DNA from: Bigelowiella natans CCMP2755
Taxonomy: Eukaryota > Cercozoa > Chlorarachniophyceae
DNA: 64,000 nt
Direction of reading: 5' to 3'
Assembly (NCBI GenBank): GCA_000320545.1
Contig: ADNK01003163.1
Span: 29,810 to 93,809 of the forward strand
A program made the position numbers and the translations under genes. Positions 13,767 to 27,804 of the stretch are shown here, piece by piece; position 1 is the stretch's first letter; each line of letters starts with the position of its first letter. The notes below the pieces were generated by a model that did no database searches, was not told the DNA's origin, and was given only the letters and a program-made list of their open reading frames with translations.

Positions 13767-14210
13767 TGATATACATTAGGACTAGAATGACGAGAGATTG
13801 AGTATGTACAGCACTGTCTTACACAAACACACGCACACATATTTATATATTGTATTACTGCATATGTATTTTGTTACTATTATCGTCGTCATCATCAATC
13901 ATCATCATCAATAACAACAACATAATCAAAAACAACAAAAAAAAAAATTCATTTGAATATATAATTGAATTCTTCCAAGCAGTTGTTTCTTCATCCACAA
14001 CTACTACTACTACTACAACTACTACTACTACAGTTATCAAGAGGTACTAAACGAGGAAAGAGAATTGGAAGAAAATAAGATTTCTTCGCAGCAGTACTCC
14101 TTCCTTGGGGGTAGAAGGTCTATCAATAATACCACCTATCTCATTTTCCAATATTAATCGCGTCGATCAACATAATACTTGCTATGATTCTTACCATCCG
14201 AGCCCATCAT

Positions 14211-14250
<40 letters not shown>

Positions 14251-14369
14251 CCTGATATCAGTAAGAAGAAGAAGCAAACGATGCCGCAATTCGAAAAATT
14301 GGGCGAGTGGACACAAACGCACCCTACTGTTGGAAAGTACATCAGAGGACCTGCAGGTGATGATTGATA

Positions 14370-14400
<31 letters not shown>

Positions 14401-15308
14401 CGATTCCATAGTCGTCTTTACAATAATATGATAGGAGCACAAGATGATATGTACCAAGCGTTTTACCTACACATCAGAGCCTCTCTTTCTCCCCCTCTTC
14501 CTTTATACATTAATAGCGATTGTATATCTTCCTCATACTCCTCCTTTATTCACTCATGTAGGCATTGAATATGACGCATTATACGATCGACTGCTGATTG
14601 TGATGTCGGGCTTGAATAGAGTGCTTGTCGTATCCCTTCAAACGGGAGAAATCATTGATATGCTTGGCTTTAAAGGTGGATTAGTTATTGCTGAGGAGGA
14701 GGAGTTTGCCATATTTGTTACGACGAAAAGACGACAATATCGAAAACATCATATATTGGGAAAAGTGGGAGATCTTACTGTTCCCTCTGCAATCTTCCTC
14801 TTTTATTTTGCTGGATTATTATTATTATTATTGTTATTATTGTTATTATTATTGTTATTATTAGTGTTATTGCCGAGTAGACACTCACAGCAGCAGCAGC
14901 TGTGCATGAGGAGGAAGGAAAAATTTTTCAAAGATTTATTCACATATATCAGCATAGCAGCAGCTCAAATTGAGACAATCGGAACAAGTGCTTCTTACTA
15001 TGTGTGCGCGTGCGTGTTTCTACATTTGCACAATAACATTCAGAGGAGAAAAAAGGGGACAATAAGGTATGGAAACGTAGGGCTGATGGGAAGGGAAACC
15101 TACGGACTCCGTACTACTGCTGTGCCTTCGAGAATCGAATGTACTACTACTACTACTACTACTACAGTGTATGCTTTTGATATACTAGTAATAATACGTA
15201 CTACTGCTGTGCCTTCGAGAATCGAATGTAGTAGTATATCAAAAGCATACACTACTACTACTACTAGTAGTAGTAGTAATAATACATAGTGACATCAATA
15301 TCACACCG

Positions 15309-15362
<54 letters not shown>

Positions 15363-15617
15363 TCACGTGTTAATGCATGTTCGTATATATGAAAAACAAT
15401 TTTTCATTTGGACGCAGCTGTCACTACCACAACAACAACACTTGGTCCCCCCCCCCACACAACTACTACGACTATTAGTAATATTACTAATACTGGTGCT
15501 TATTTACTAGTAGTAGTATCTATCAAACACAGCTAGAATATAACCCTCCTCTAAGTCATTTTTCCTTCCTTTCAACCTTCACCCTTCTTCTTCTTCTTCC
15601 CTTCCTCCTCCCTTGCT

Positions 15618-15653
<36 letters not shown>

Positions 15654-16597
15654 TTCTCTTTTCCTCTTCACCATCATGCTTTTTATCATCAAATCAAGAT
15701 ACGTGACATCGTACATTGACAATCGCGTTGTGGTGTACAACCGCAATACGCTTGAATTTATGAGAAATTCTCCTAATGTGACGCACCCTATGGGAATTTG
15801 CGCCGACAATGCTCATATCTACGTGGCGGCGGCTGGAGAGAATCGTGTTGTTGTCTTTGACCGACACACCCTCTGCAAAGTCAAGACTCTTGGCTCAGGA
15901 GCAGGTTGTTGTTATGCATTATCATTATGTCTTTACTACCATTTTTATGTTGTTGTCATCATCATTATCATCATCATCATCATCATCATCATCGTGTTGT
16001 CGGAATACCGTCATATGTTACTTGTTTGATTGATATCTTGGTTCGGTGTTGCTGTGTGCGTGCAGGGGCAAGAAACAACAACCTACAACTACCATACGAC
16101 ATTGCGTGTGACGAACGTAACTTGTACATATGCGACCGCAACAACAATCGTTTGATAATCTGGGACAAAAACGATGGGAAGTATGTCCGACAGTGGCGCT
16201 ATGTGCCTAACCAAGGATCAGCGTCGATGTGTGTATTTTCTACTGCTAATACCCGTCTAAATGCCATCATTACATGCCTGTATATACTAGTAGTAGTAGT
16301 AGTAGTAGCAGCAGCAGCAGCAGGAGCATCGTTATCATCATCATTATTTTTGTTACTTTTATTATAATGATTACCACAATAATATTATCAGGCGCAGTGT
16401 GTGCGGCGTAGCGTTGTGCGGTGGTAACGTTTTCGTTCAGGAGTACACCGGAAAAGGCACTTTTATGTTCTCAGAGTCCTCCCCCATAGGAGAGATCCTA
16501 CCTGCACGCCAAACGTGTTTGGGCATCACAGTGTTTCGCAAGAGACTCCGCAGCAATATCTTTGCTGCCGCTACGGTAGTAGTAGTATTATGCGCGC

Positions 16598-16668
<71 letters not shown>

Positions 16669-16760
16669 AAGAAAGGTACCGCCGTGTTCTATCATCGTCT
16701 CTTGAGCTTGGTCTTTATCATTACCATCACTTAGATCCTGAACACTTTTGTATATCTACA

Positions 16761-16806
<46 letters not shown>

Positions 16807-17833
16807 CTGTGGTTGGTACTGCTACTTGCTAATGGTGTGTGCTGCCTGTTGATAACAACCCTACTAATCAATTTATCTTCTTTTTCTCATTTTGTTCTTC
16901 CTCCTCCCCCCCCTCCTCCTCTCCTCCTCTCCTCAACCAACAATATAAGGCCGAGGTATCACTTTCTCGTGAGCAAGGTGCTCCTGTACTGCCCAAAAAG
17001 GGATTTACGTGGATAGCCGACAACACCGTGCGAGTATGGTGGGATACAGGTGGCTGCTTGCTTGCTTGTTGTTGTTGTGAATCATGTGACTAAGTAACGT
17101 GACGTGACGTAAGGAGAGAAGTATGTGGTGGGATGGTACTACTCACTACAGCTTGTAAGTAACTAAGTAATACAAGACAGAAAGTAGTTAGCCCCCCGGT
17201 AGTTCTTTGGCTGCTTCTCATCTTTCTCTTTGTTAATGACTCAATCCATGAATATCATCATATGTTTACATGATACTCAGGGTCACAGCACCTCGACGTG
17301 CAATCTGTGTCTCTATCTCTGCTGCCTAAACGCTCTACGGCTTTCACGGCACACGCCATCCGCAACAATGTCAAGGAAATGGTCATTGCAGAAAGGATTC
17401 CCAATACGGTAGGCTTTTGTCTCATTAGACGTTGTTGATTATATTGGATGATTGTGATGATGATTATCATGTTTATGCGAGAATGAAGTTGGGGTGGGGG
17501 ATGGAAAATAGGCTGAAAATGCTAAATTGCATCTCATCTAGCTAGCTGCATGTTTATTGTACGCAAAGGTCGTCGGATGGTCTATCTTATCATTTCGGAC
17601 TGATTCACCTTCATTCTCCCCCTCTTTCTCTTTCTCCTCCCTTTCTTTTGTGTACTACTACCACTGTGTGCGACTGTTGTAGGGTAGCATATTCTGGCGT
17701 CTCCCAAAGGATAAGGATTTCTCCAAGCTTTTCATCTGTAACAATGAGAACCAGACTACGCTAGGAGAATTTCAAATCGCCGTAAAGTCAGTTATTACCA
17801 AAATAATGCAACGAAAACATTCAATCGAGACGT

Positions 17834-17868
<35 letters not shown>

Positions 17869-18302
17869 TTGCTACATAGAACTCATTGATTGTGTCAAGC
17901 ACAGTGCTGCTGCTGAGAATACTCATATTGATAATTATGATTATTGAAAGGTACCACGCCAATGACCCTAAGGAACAGAAACTAATTAAAATTTTGACCA
18001 GCCTCTACATGGTAAAATCATCGGCAAATCTTGCCCAAATACTTGCCGCATTGATCAAGCTTGAGTTGACAGAAGCGCAGGCTGCTACGCGTGTTGCCCC
18101 TGCCCTTTTCGCTTTGCGGACGAAATCTCCTTCGATCTTTGCAGATAATGATGCCGTGAAGAAGCTGCTTTTGCGGTTTCTAAAGCCGTATAAGAAGAAG
18201 TTTTATGATCATGAACGTGAAATGCAAAGGCGGTTACAGAAGAAGGGAAATGGATTTGGCACTGGTGTTGACGAAGAGGCTCCCAACAAAGTAAAGAAGT
18301 GA
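12271..18302 (+). CDS. RanBP2-type zinc finger plus NHL-like beta-propeller protein
   Basis: Matching phases support 12271-12342 (acidic EEEDYDEE), 12458-12580, 12850-12964, 13292-13384 and 13618-13725. Further exons include 14262-14356, 14562-14675, 15699-15904, 16066-16228, 16392 onward, about 16950-17049, 17283-17408, 17684-17787 and 17950-18302 (TGA). Exon 12850 encodes WACVLCAHLNP then a CERC knuckle, the W-x-C-x2-C-x3-N pattern of RanBP2/NZF fingers, which bind RNA, Ran or ubiquitin. Later exons repeat a propeller-blade pattern: NRVVVYNRNTLEFM, GICADNAHIYVAAAGENRVV, DIACDERNLYICDRNNNRL. The C-terminus (from YHANDPKEQKL) is helical and solenoid-like. The first exon with an ATG and the joins near 13725-14262 and 14675-15699 are unresolved. 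Function unknown; a scaffold or ligase-associated role is only a guess. It follows the RBR gene on the same strand, but the RBR frame closes at 12096. Confidence 0.65.
12366..12387. repeat. Run of 22 G
   Basis: An uninterrupted G homopolymer lies in an intron of the zinc-finger/propeller gene. The strand could fold into G-quadruplex structures. Confidence 0.9.
15109..15256. repeat. Direct and inverted repeats forming a hairpin
   Basis: CGTACTACTGCTGTGCCTTC and the bases after it occur twice (about 15109 and 15196). Between and after them, AGTGTATGCTTTTGATATAC (about 15166) and its reverse complement (about 15233) face each other, giving arms of about 22 bp. Confidence 0.75.
16603..16804. repeat. 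TG array and TA array in a propeller-gene intron
   Basis: TG repeats occupy about 16603-16666 and TA repeats about 16764-16804. Confidence 0.9.
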
Positions 18303-18387
18303 TGATCATTGTGGAAGTAGTAGTAGTAGTAGCAGTAGTGGTCGTAGCTGTAGTAGCAGATATAGTATTGTGTTTGGTTGATGTTTC

Positions 18388-18424
<37 letters not shown>

Positions 18425-18667
18425 AACCCCTCCTTACTACGATTGTGTGAGTAGTAAGTTGTAGTCGGCAATTATAATTAATGCTACAAGCCACTACTAC
18501 TCCATCATCCACAATACGTCGTCATTGACATACTCGACTGACTTATTGCTACTTATTCTCTCTTCCTTCCGTGCATCGTCTTCCTCACTATTCGTATCAT
18601 CATCATCATCATCATCATTGTTGTTGTTGTTGTTGTTGTTGTTGTCGTCGTCGTTTCTCATCGTCAG

Positions 18668-20651
18668 AGCATCATGCGCTGCATTATGACATCGCCATCA
18701 CTCGTTGAACTGAAGGGTGTCCAACCAGCCAAGGAGGTACTGCTACTGCTACTACTACTACTACTACTACTACAAGTAGATGTGCAATGAAGTACGATGT
18801 CAAAGTGTATTGTATAGAAGTAATAACATATGCATATGAATCATAACCTCCTCCTTTTCACAAACGCTTTCTTCTCCTTCCTCCTCCTCCTCCTCCTCCT
18901 CCTACTACTACTACTACTACTACTACTACTAACAGATTCTTGATGCAACAGTCTTTAGCTGTGATGGCATTTGTATTCAGGTGCTTGTACTCAACAATAA
19001 CAATCGATCGAATCAATCTTATCTACACTAACACGCTATTGGATCTCACCTTGTTACATAACGCCTCCCTTCCCTCTATCTTGTCGCCGAATATATAATT
19101 CAGCTACAACAGCATCAAATACAGTAGTAGAAACTATATTATTATGGTTCTAACATATTGTTCTCCTCGTCAGACCGGAGCCTCTCTCTCTCTCTCTCTC
19201 TCTCTCTCCCCCCCTCTCACTCTCACTCACTCTCTTATTAGGCATCTCGTCATTCTCGGAACGTGCTATATCGATCCCAAGACACGATATTCTCTGTAAT
19301 GCGCCACAGGAGAAGGATGAAGAGGACAGCTCGAGGAGAACACCTTAAAGATTCTGCCATTAAGGCTGTTGACTTGACTCTGAAGATGCCGAAGATGATG
19401 CGTGTTTCTTCAGTCGAGATCGGCCTACCGGATTGGGATGATGCGAGTAGGGTCTACTCTTCCTCTTCTTCTTCTTCTTCTTCTTCTTCTTCTTCTCCTC
19501 CTCCTCCTCCTCCTCCTTCCCCTCCTCCTCTTCTAATCGTGGTTTTATTCTCATCTTGTATCAATAATACACAACTATAAGGTACTACTCCGGTGGGTGC
19601 CTTGGCCGTGTTTGTTAGCGTACACCCTCCACCTCCAAATGCTTTCAAGGAATGGGATAATTACAATGCTGCACAGGGCGAGAGGGACTTTAATACCTAT
19701 GCCAAGAAGATGCGCCAACGCGGTCGTCTAAATGTTATGGGGACAAAGTTCTCATATGATGGGCTGTGCTCGAAGTTCAAGGACCGCTATAGCAGCCTAA
19801 TGATGGCAGCAGCAGCAGCAGAGGCAAAAGAAGGAAAAGGAGCGCAAATAGAAATACAAAACAGAATTAATGCAAAATGGTAATTGGTGTTGCCATAACA
19901 TATCACTCTCCAGTATTTTTCCTCTGTGGTGAAGAAGGGGGAGGAGTGGTAGAGCGTATCAATGCATAGTACGAAGAGCTTACTTAGTAGTCCCCCCCCC
20001 CCCCCTCCTCCTCCCCCTCCTCCTCTTTCTGCCCTTCCGCTTTTCCTTTTTCTGTATTCGTAATAATTTCTTCTCCCCATCATCAATGCAGCTACAAGAT
20101 TATAAAAAGATGCCTCTCTACCTCATTTAGAAGCCCACAAAGCTTCTTCATAGTGGTAAAAAGGAAATGATAATGAATAATTATAATGATACTTAACAAA
20201 GATAATAATGCTATCTGATGACCATTCTTACTACTATAATGCTTTTCCTTATCTTCTTGCTACTGCTTGTGCTACTGTTGCTGCTACTACTACCACTACT
20301 CTGCTACTACTCTCATTACGACGCCGATAACGCTACACCTACTGAATCTTTGGAAACACAACACACACAACAATAACGACAACACAACAACACCATAAAA
20401 GACAGGGAGGACTATAGTGCTACATCGTTACGCTTTTCGAGCTTATCACCCCTTCATTTCTCCCCCTCCCTCCTCCCCTCCCTCCTCCCTACCTACCTTA
20501 CGTTGTGGTTCCCCCCCCCCCCCCCTCCGATTGTACTACTACTAATAGGCATTAGCGAACAAGCCAGGAGTCCACATATACAATGTTGGTCAAATCGCGA
20601 GTGGCACTAATGCTGCAAATGCTCAGCCGAAGAAGGTGAAGAAGTCGCCAC

Positions 20652-20657
<6 letters not shown>
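18668..20657 (+). CDS. Unrecognised exons, possibly the 5' part of the next gene
   Basis: Exon-like blocks bounded by AG/GT occur at 18668-18738 (MRCIMTSPSLVELKGVQ), about 18936-18980 (ILDATVFSCDGIC), 19241-19450, 19583-19880 and 20549-20657. The block at 19583 encodes VGALAVFVSVHPPPP then FKEWDNYNAAQGERDF and a helical KR-rich part. The last block ends KKVKKSPQ and then TAG, but that TAG starts a TAG microsatellite and could instead be an intron beginning GTAGTAG. No family is recognised. In 19241-19330 more than one frame looks coding, so the model there is unsure. These exons may belong to the propeller gene that follows. Confidence 0.4.
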
Positions 20658-20685
<28 letters not shown>

Positions 20686-20700
20686 ATAGTAGTAGCAGTA
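20655..20700. repeat. TAG trinucleotide array
   Basis: About 11 TAG units begin exactly at the apparent stop codon of the upstream exon. It is therefore unclear whether the stop or a GTAGTAG intron start is used. Confidence 0.85.
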
Positions 20701-21016
20701 AAAGAAGAAGAAGAAGAAAAAGAGGGAGAAAGTGCGATGTAAGAAGTAGATGCACGACCTGTTCCATGTACCTTTATACTTTGCTTTCTTTTATCTTTGG
20801 TGGTGGCGACGGAGAACGTTATTTGTGTGTTTTGAGTACATCTATTGTCATCATCATCGTCATCATCATTCTATAATCTAGATTATGAACAGTGTTTCGA
20901 GTAATGGCAGTCTAAATATCTGAGCAACGCTTTCCCTTATTTCCTTTCTCTCTTTCTTGCTCTAATTTATATTAAATGTTGTTCTTATGTTTTCTTCTTT
21001 TTTCTCCTCTCTTCAG

Positions 21017-24000
21017 TTGTTGCACCTCAACGAGATGCGTGTGAGAGGTATTGCCGTGCAGTCCAAAAGACGTTTGGTCTATGTCATTGCGGAGAAGAGA
21101 TTGAAGGTTTATAAGCTACCAGCCAGAGGGGAGGAGGAGGCTGAGATCCTTAACTCTATTCCAATCGGACATCATGTGAAAGCAGGAGGAAAACGCTTTT
21201 GTAAGCTTGCCGTCAGTTATCAATACGTCTTTATGGCTCATCCCGGTGAGAGAAAGAGAAAGAGGGTCGTGTGTTTAGAGGACTTGTTCGATTGATAGAG
21301 TGATCCTTGACTGATGGAATAAGTGAGAGGAAGGACGAGAAGAAGAAGAAGAAGAAGAAGAAGAAGAAGAAGAAGAAGAAAGTAGACGAAACACACAGCA
21401 GCACTAGCTTCATCTAACGCCTCATTCCTAGATCAAATATGGTGGTAGTTGTTGTTGTTGTTGTTATTGCCTACTTTTTCTTTTATTGCCTGAATTATAT
21501 TTGATTTCTCTTCTTATTGTAATTTTCCTTTTTGTTCTTCTTCTTGTTCGTGAATGCAGGTGGTGTTTGGGTTCTGAGCCCTCTGCTTGAGAAGGTGTAT
21601 TCGAAAATAAAGCTACCAACTTCTCCACGAGGAATCACAACGGACGGGCAATACCTCTACATCTGCCTCAAAAATACAATCCACCTCCACGATGCTACTA
21701 TGATAAAAAAGGAGGAGTCCTTTGCCAAAATTGGCACTATTGATGTATCTAACCTAATGCATATCGCTGTGTCGCCAGCATCATCATCAGAAGGGAAAAG
21801 TAATTCTAATTTTCTTTACGTTGTCGCAAAGTACAAGTCGTCCGCTATTTTCACCCGATTCCACATCAAAGTCCTTCGTGAGAATAATACGACGACAACA
21901 CAGCAGAAGAAGGAGATCTCCATCAGCAAGAGAACTCAGCTGTCTGTTGCTGCAGGGGCTATTATTAATCCTGACAAGATAACTGGCCTCTATGTTATTC
22001 GGCAAGAAGATGATAGTGATGACAACGAAAACGACTCGGAAGATACGGTGGGTGATGAAGGCTGGAGACATACTGATGCTCTTGTGGTACAAACAGGCAC
22101 TACTTTCAGTGTTTTTAACAAGTGCTGTGGTTGCAGTAGCACCACGAAGAAAAAGGAGGAGAATGAGAAGAAGAGAGGAATTCTCGAGTATAAACTAAAT
22201 CAGCTCGTAGAACCTCCTTATTCAAACAGCAATCACATCCTGAAAAAATCAGCCGCAAAGACAAAAAAGAACATTAAATGTGGCTTCATGTACTGGGTAA
22301 TACTACTAAATACTGCATATGTAGAAAATACAATTACAAGTAGAAGATAGATGATGAACACACGCACTATACTCCCATCTTACTCTGAGAAACAAACGAT
22401 GAACACACGCACTATACTCTCATCTTACTCTCATGTTGTTAAATACACAAAATAGCACCCACATTATAAGAAGCATTCTTGTCGTCGTCGTCATCGTCGT
22501 TTTCAGCATTCCTACAAGCACCACAAAAAGTCATCTCGTTCTTCCTATCATCAACACCACTGATCATCATCGTCGTTGTACTGCTGCTGCTACTGCTGCA
22601 ACTACTACTACTTAATACTGATCCAAAGGGTCCAAGTATTTACCCAGGTAACAGGAAGGAGAAACCGGAGAATCACGAGGATATTGCCTTTGAGAATGCT
22701 ATTGGGGATATTCTAGGCAGTGACGGAGGGGGAGGGGGAGGAGAAAGAACAAGCAGGGCTCGTATGATCAACAATCACATGTTCATAGCTGAGATGGGGA
22801 GGAATAGACTCCAAGTACGTGATATGGGGAGTACAAACAATTCTGCAATCGCACAGTTAAACAGGGTGACCTTTGCCCCCTCTGTACCCATACAAGCCAT
22901 TCCAAATAGGACACTAAATATGGTAATAGGAGGGACGACAAGCAAAGAACAACAACAACAACAACAACAACAATAAGACATCACCTATTAATAATATTAA
23001 TAATCACAACAATTGTAATAATTGTAACAATAATGATGAGAAAGATAATGACTTTTTGGAGAGGAAGAAGGAGAACGGTGTTGGTGAATATAGTGTTTAC
23101 GATGATTGCTGTGCATGAAAAGGAAGGGAGGGATAGGGAAGCTTTTTTGAAGATTTGAGAGCATTAACAACACCATAGGAGGAGGGGGAGGAGGAAGAGG
23201 AGGTGGAGGGTGAGGAGGAGGAGGGGGAGGAGGAAGGGAATGGTTGGTGGCGATAATAGCATCATTATTCAATTAGATGCACATATCAAAATACTACATC
23301 GTCATCATCATCATCATCATCATCATTATCATCATCCATCAGTCTAGCATCACTTCAGTCGAAGCCGATGATCAATTCGTTTACATCAACGAGTCAGTCA
23401 GTATCATTATTAATAATAATACACTAACAAACACATGATGCTTGAGTAGTTGTAGTAGTAGTAGTGCCACTGCTGCTGCTGCTGCTGTCATTGATAATAT
23501 TCGGTGATGATGCTGGTCTGATGGATGATGATGATAATGATGCTGATGTCAACATTCAACCTTTATTCTCAAAATTTCGGCCGATCTTCTTTCTCATTCT
23601 CTTCATCATGATCATTGCCTTTTGATGAGATTATATGCCTATGATAGATGTTCCAAATTTAATAATGATTATAATCCTTCTTCTTCCTCCTTCAAATACT
23701 ATTATTTCAGCTACAGAAACCATTGCATTCTTATCGTAAATCGAGACGATTTTGGTGGAAGTGTAGCACGCCGCGTGAACACAGCCCCGATGAATGTTGT
23801 CCATATCTTGGGCATACGCGGTCGACTTCAGGTGGTGTGCGTTAATGCATGTGTGTTCTTGTAGTAATAATAATAATAATAATGATACCCTTACTACTAC
23901 TGTTATCATTCTGTGCACTGCTATTATAACAGGGTCGGAATACGAATAACGGGTTCAGCAGCCCATGCCTAATCCACCTAGACGAGCATTACATCTATGT

Positions 24001-26908
24001 ATCTGACTACGGCAACTGTCGCTTGCAGGTAGTGATGAAGAGGAGGAAGAGGAAGAAAACAACAGAAAATAGGAGGAGGGAGATAATGACGATGATGGTG
24101 ATGATGATATCATTCTTTTCAGATATTTAACCGAGAAACACGGGAGTACGTCGCGACTATAGACCATAGAAGGTTCTACAGCTTCGGATGTTGCACTGAT
24201 GATAATCATGTTTATATTGCCATACAATCTGCTCCGCAACAAGTGCGTGTGTTTACCAAAAACACCTGGGCGGCTGAAAGAACCATCCATGTCGCTCCTT
24301 GCACACCCTATGGTAGTTGTAGTAGTAGTAGTAGTATCACATATGCTCTTATGATAAAACTTATTATGATTAACTAACCATGAAAACAACAACGACGACG
24401 ACGACGACGATGTGACCTTCTTATTATTATTGTTGTTCTTCTTCTTCTTCTTCTTCTTCTTTGTACTACAATGTCCTCTTACATGATGATGATGATGATG
24501 ATTAAAAACAAAAGGTATCGCTGTTGATGAGCAGTACATATATCTTTCTGGGTACAACCGAAACGATTTGGTGATCCATGACAAGTATTCCGGTCGGATG
24601 GTAAGGACAATAGGTGGAACTGGTCTGCCTGGATGGAACCGCCCATTTAATATCAAATTATACGAAAATACGCTTTACGTCTCGATGGGAGGTAGTTCAT
24701 TCATCACCTCACGCTACTACTTTTAGAACCAATAATCAATTAATGAATCAAAATAGAAATTAGAGAAGAAGAAGAAGAAGACAACACATATTCCTTCTAG
24801 TTTGTTCACGTCATGTAGCTTTCCCTCCTCACTTTTGTTGTAGTAGTTGTAGTAGTAGTAGTAGTAGTAGTAGTAGTAATAGCAGTAGCAATAGCAATTT
24901 TAGTAGGTGATCACCACGTGGTATGTATTGTTGGTACTGCTCCGTTGTTGAATAGTAATGTGTCGTAGTATGGCTCATTTTTATCGTTGTTGATATGTGT
25001 GTTCATTTCTTCTCATCTTCTAGGTGGTGGCATTGTCAAGTGCATAAATATTGCATCCGGTGTAGAAAGAGACATCACTGGTGTGAGCTCTCCGCGTGGA
25101 ATTGCTTTTGCTCGTAATTTCTCGGATACGGCTGGTACTGAACGACGACGACTGAAGGCAACCGATATATCCCATTTCCGTGTCCGTGATGAAGCTAATC
25201 CAGTAGCCTTCGTTGACCTCTCTAAATACTCCCTTCAAGAGTATCCTCTCATTAGCGGAAAGAGCAGTACGAAATCATCGTCAACGTCGTCTTTTCCCTC
25301 TGATTCTACTACAGTGAGAGTTCCAGTTCCCCCCTATTTTGCCGCATGTGGGCGATATGTGACCTTCAAGCTTCTTCGGCCAAAGTCCATTACTGAACGT
25401 GCTGATGAACTACGAGTAAGCTTGAGAGAAACAATGGCAATGGTAAGTATTATAAGAGGGAAAGAACCCATCATCATCATCATGTGCGTATGATACTAGT
25501 ACTACTAGTAGTAGTAGTAGTAGTTGTTGTTGTAGTATACGGAACAAAATTAATAGAACAAGTGGCTGAAAACACATACAACAGCTTTGTTGGCTGAGGT
25601 ATTTTAGCGTATGCAGTGCAAGTTAGTTGTTTGTCAGAACATAATGGTTGCCAATCGTGTTGCGCATTGTATGATGATAACAACACACTAAATCCCAATC
25701 GTGTTCTTGATATATTCACATTGTATAATGATAACAACACACTAAATTCATTTTCCCCCTAGGCTAAGCAGGAGAGTGGTGAGAGCGACTCTTCCCTCCC
25801 ACCACGATTCGATCCAAGTTTCATCTCTTCTAGGTGGGATCATATCCTCAATATGTATATAGTTTCATTTGCATCTTGCTGGTGCTATAATAAAACGCTG
25901 CAGTAGTAATAATAGTAGTAATGGAAGTAAGACGATAACTGCAGCACTACCTCACTCATCCCCTTTCTGCTACTACTGCTACTATTGCTACTATTGCTAC
26001 TGCTGCTAGCTACTACTTACGTCGATATGCATCAACTCATAATTATCATCATCATGATATTTGATATCATATCATATCATATCATCAGAGGCACACAGAT
26101 CTACGACTTCAGTAACAACAACCGTACAGCACGTAAGGCTAGGGTCGGTGGAACGATTTACATCATCCGATCTCATCGTATACCGCACCGCAAAATCATA
26201 AGAATCAGATTCCGTGTTGGTACTACTACTACTACTACTACTACTACTAGAATAAGTATGAAGCACTGCATGTTGTTGTTGTTGTTACTATGATGTTATC
26301 ATTTTGTAATTTACGTGAGATACCTGAGGTGGTTGGCTATTAAAGATTATTAGTATTTACTCCTCCTAATCCTCTTACTTTTCAAAACTGCTGGTTACTC
26401 GCTGTTTTTTACCCATCATGTTGTGCGAGGTTTATTGAGAGTTATTATTTGTGTGTTCTCCTTCGTTAGTACCCATCGACCATTTCATTCAAGCTTATAA
26501 TGCTGTATTCTTCTTCTTCTTGTTCCATTGTCTGCGTACTACTACTACATATGTTACTTCTTCCTGTTCTTCTCAGATAGGTATGTGTCAGGAGACTTCC
26601 AAGTAGGCTTCATGACTCGTCGAGAAACGAGATCTGCGTGGCTGCGAAATCAAGAAAATAATGGCATTTACGGAATTACCAATGTAATATCATTACCAAT
26701 GTATAATGTACAAATGATATGATTGAAGGAGGAGGAGGAGGAGAGAGAGAAATATGAATATTTAGCATTCATAAGTGCTGTTATTACTACCGCGGATAGG
26801 AGAAAGTAGGCAAGATATTTATGTGTAAACAACGACGAAGGAAACTGAGCCAAAGCAAATAATAAGCAATTTAACGTATACTATCATGTTGTCAAGTGTT
26901 GATGTGTG

Positions 26909-26941
<33 letters not shown>

Positions 26942-27032
26942 TGTATGTGTGTGTATTTGCGTTAGTCAATGCATATGTTTTGATTATTGTCCTTTCATTA
27001 CTTTCTTAACGAGTAAGCGCTTCTTCGCCATC

Positions 27033-27063
<31 letters not shown>

Positions 27064-27759
27064 CCATCATCTTCATCACCATCATCATCCATCATTCTCA
27101 TTGCAGCAACAGTACACTATGAGGGCAGGAGTCGTGATAACATTCACTGTGCGCCCATTACTCAGGGAAGCAACGGTAGTAAGTACTAGGTCTATAGATG
27201 ATAATGATGATTATGATGATGACATGTCACTAATAGACAGTGATATGTGGATAATAATAGCCTACCTGCATGTATATATATACATATATTATTAGTAGTA
27301 ATATAATAATTATAATCATAATAATGATGTCGGCGATGACTCATATAACAATCGTTTTCGTATTTTGTTTACTTTTCATTCCTTCCTCGTTTTCCTCCCC
27401 CTCCTCCTCCACCCCTCTCTCCTCCTCCTCTCCTCGTGTACGATGACTATAATAGCCTGTTTGCTACTATTTTACAGCTGTTTTCATACTTCTATTCTGC
27501 CTGATTTCCACCAACAAATGTAGACTGTCAAAGATGAAGTTATCATCACTAGCAATTCCTTCTTCTTGTTGTTGTTGTTGTTGATGTTGTTGCTGTTGTT
27601 GTGTTTATCAGGCCAGTGTGGGCAATCAGACCATTCGTACATGGAATCAAATCAATATACACGGTGCACAAGCTATTTTTGCAGCAGTTGCGATGCGACA
27701 GATCGGAAATCAGGTATGTAAGTGTGTGTGTGTTTGTGTGTGTGTATGCGCGTGCCATC

Positions 27760-27804
<45 letters not shown>

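Noticed and set aside
21231-21413. Minus-strand poly-Phe ORF
   Set aside because: It is the reverse translation of a GAA/AGA microsatellite next to a propeller exon.
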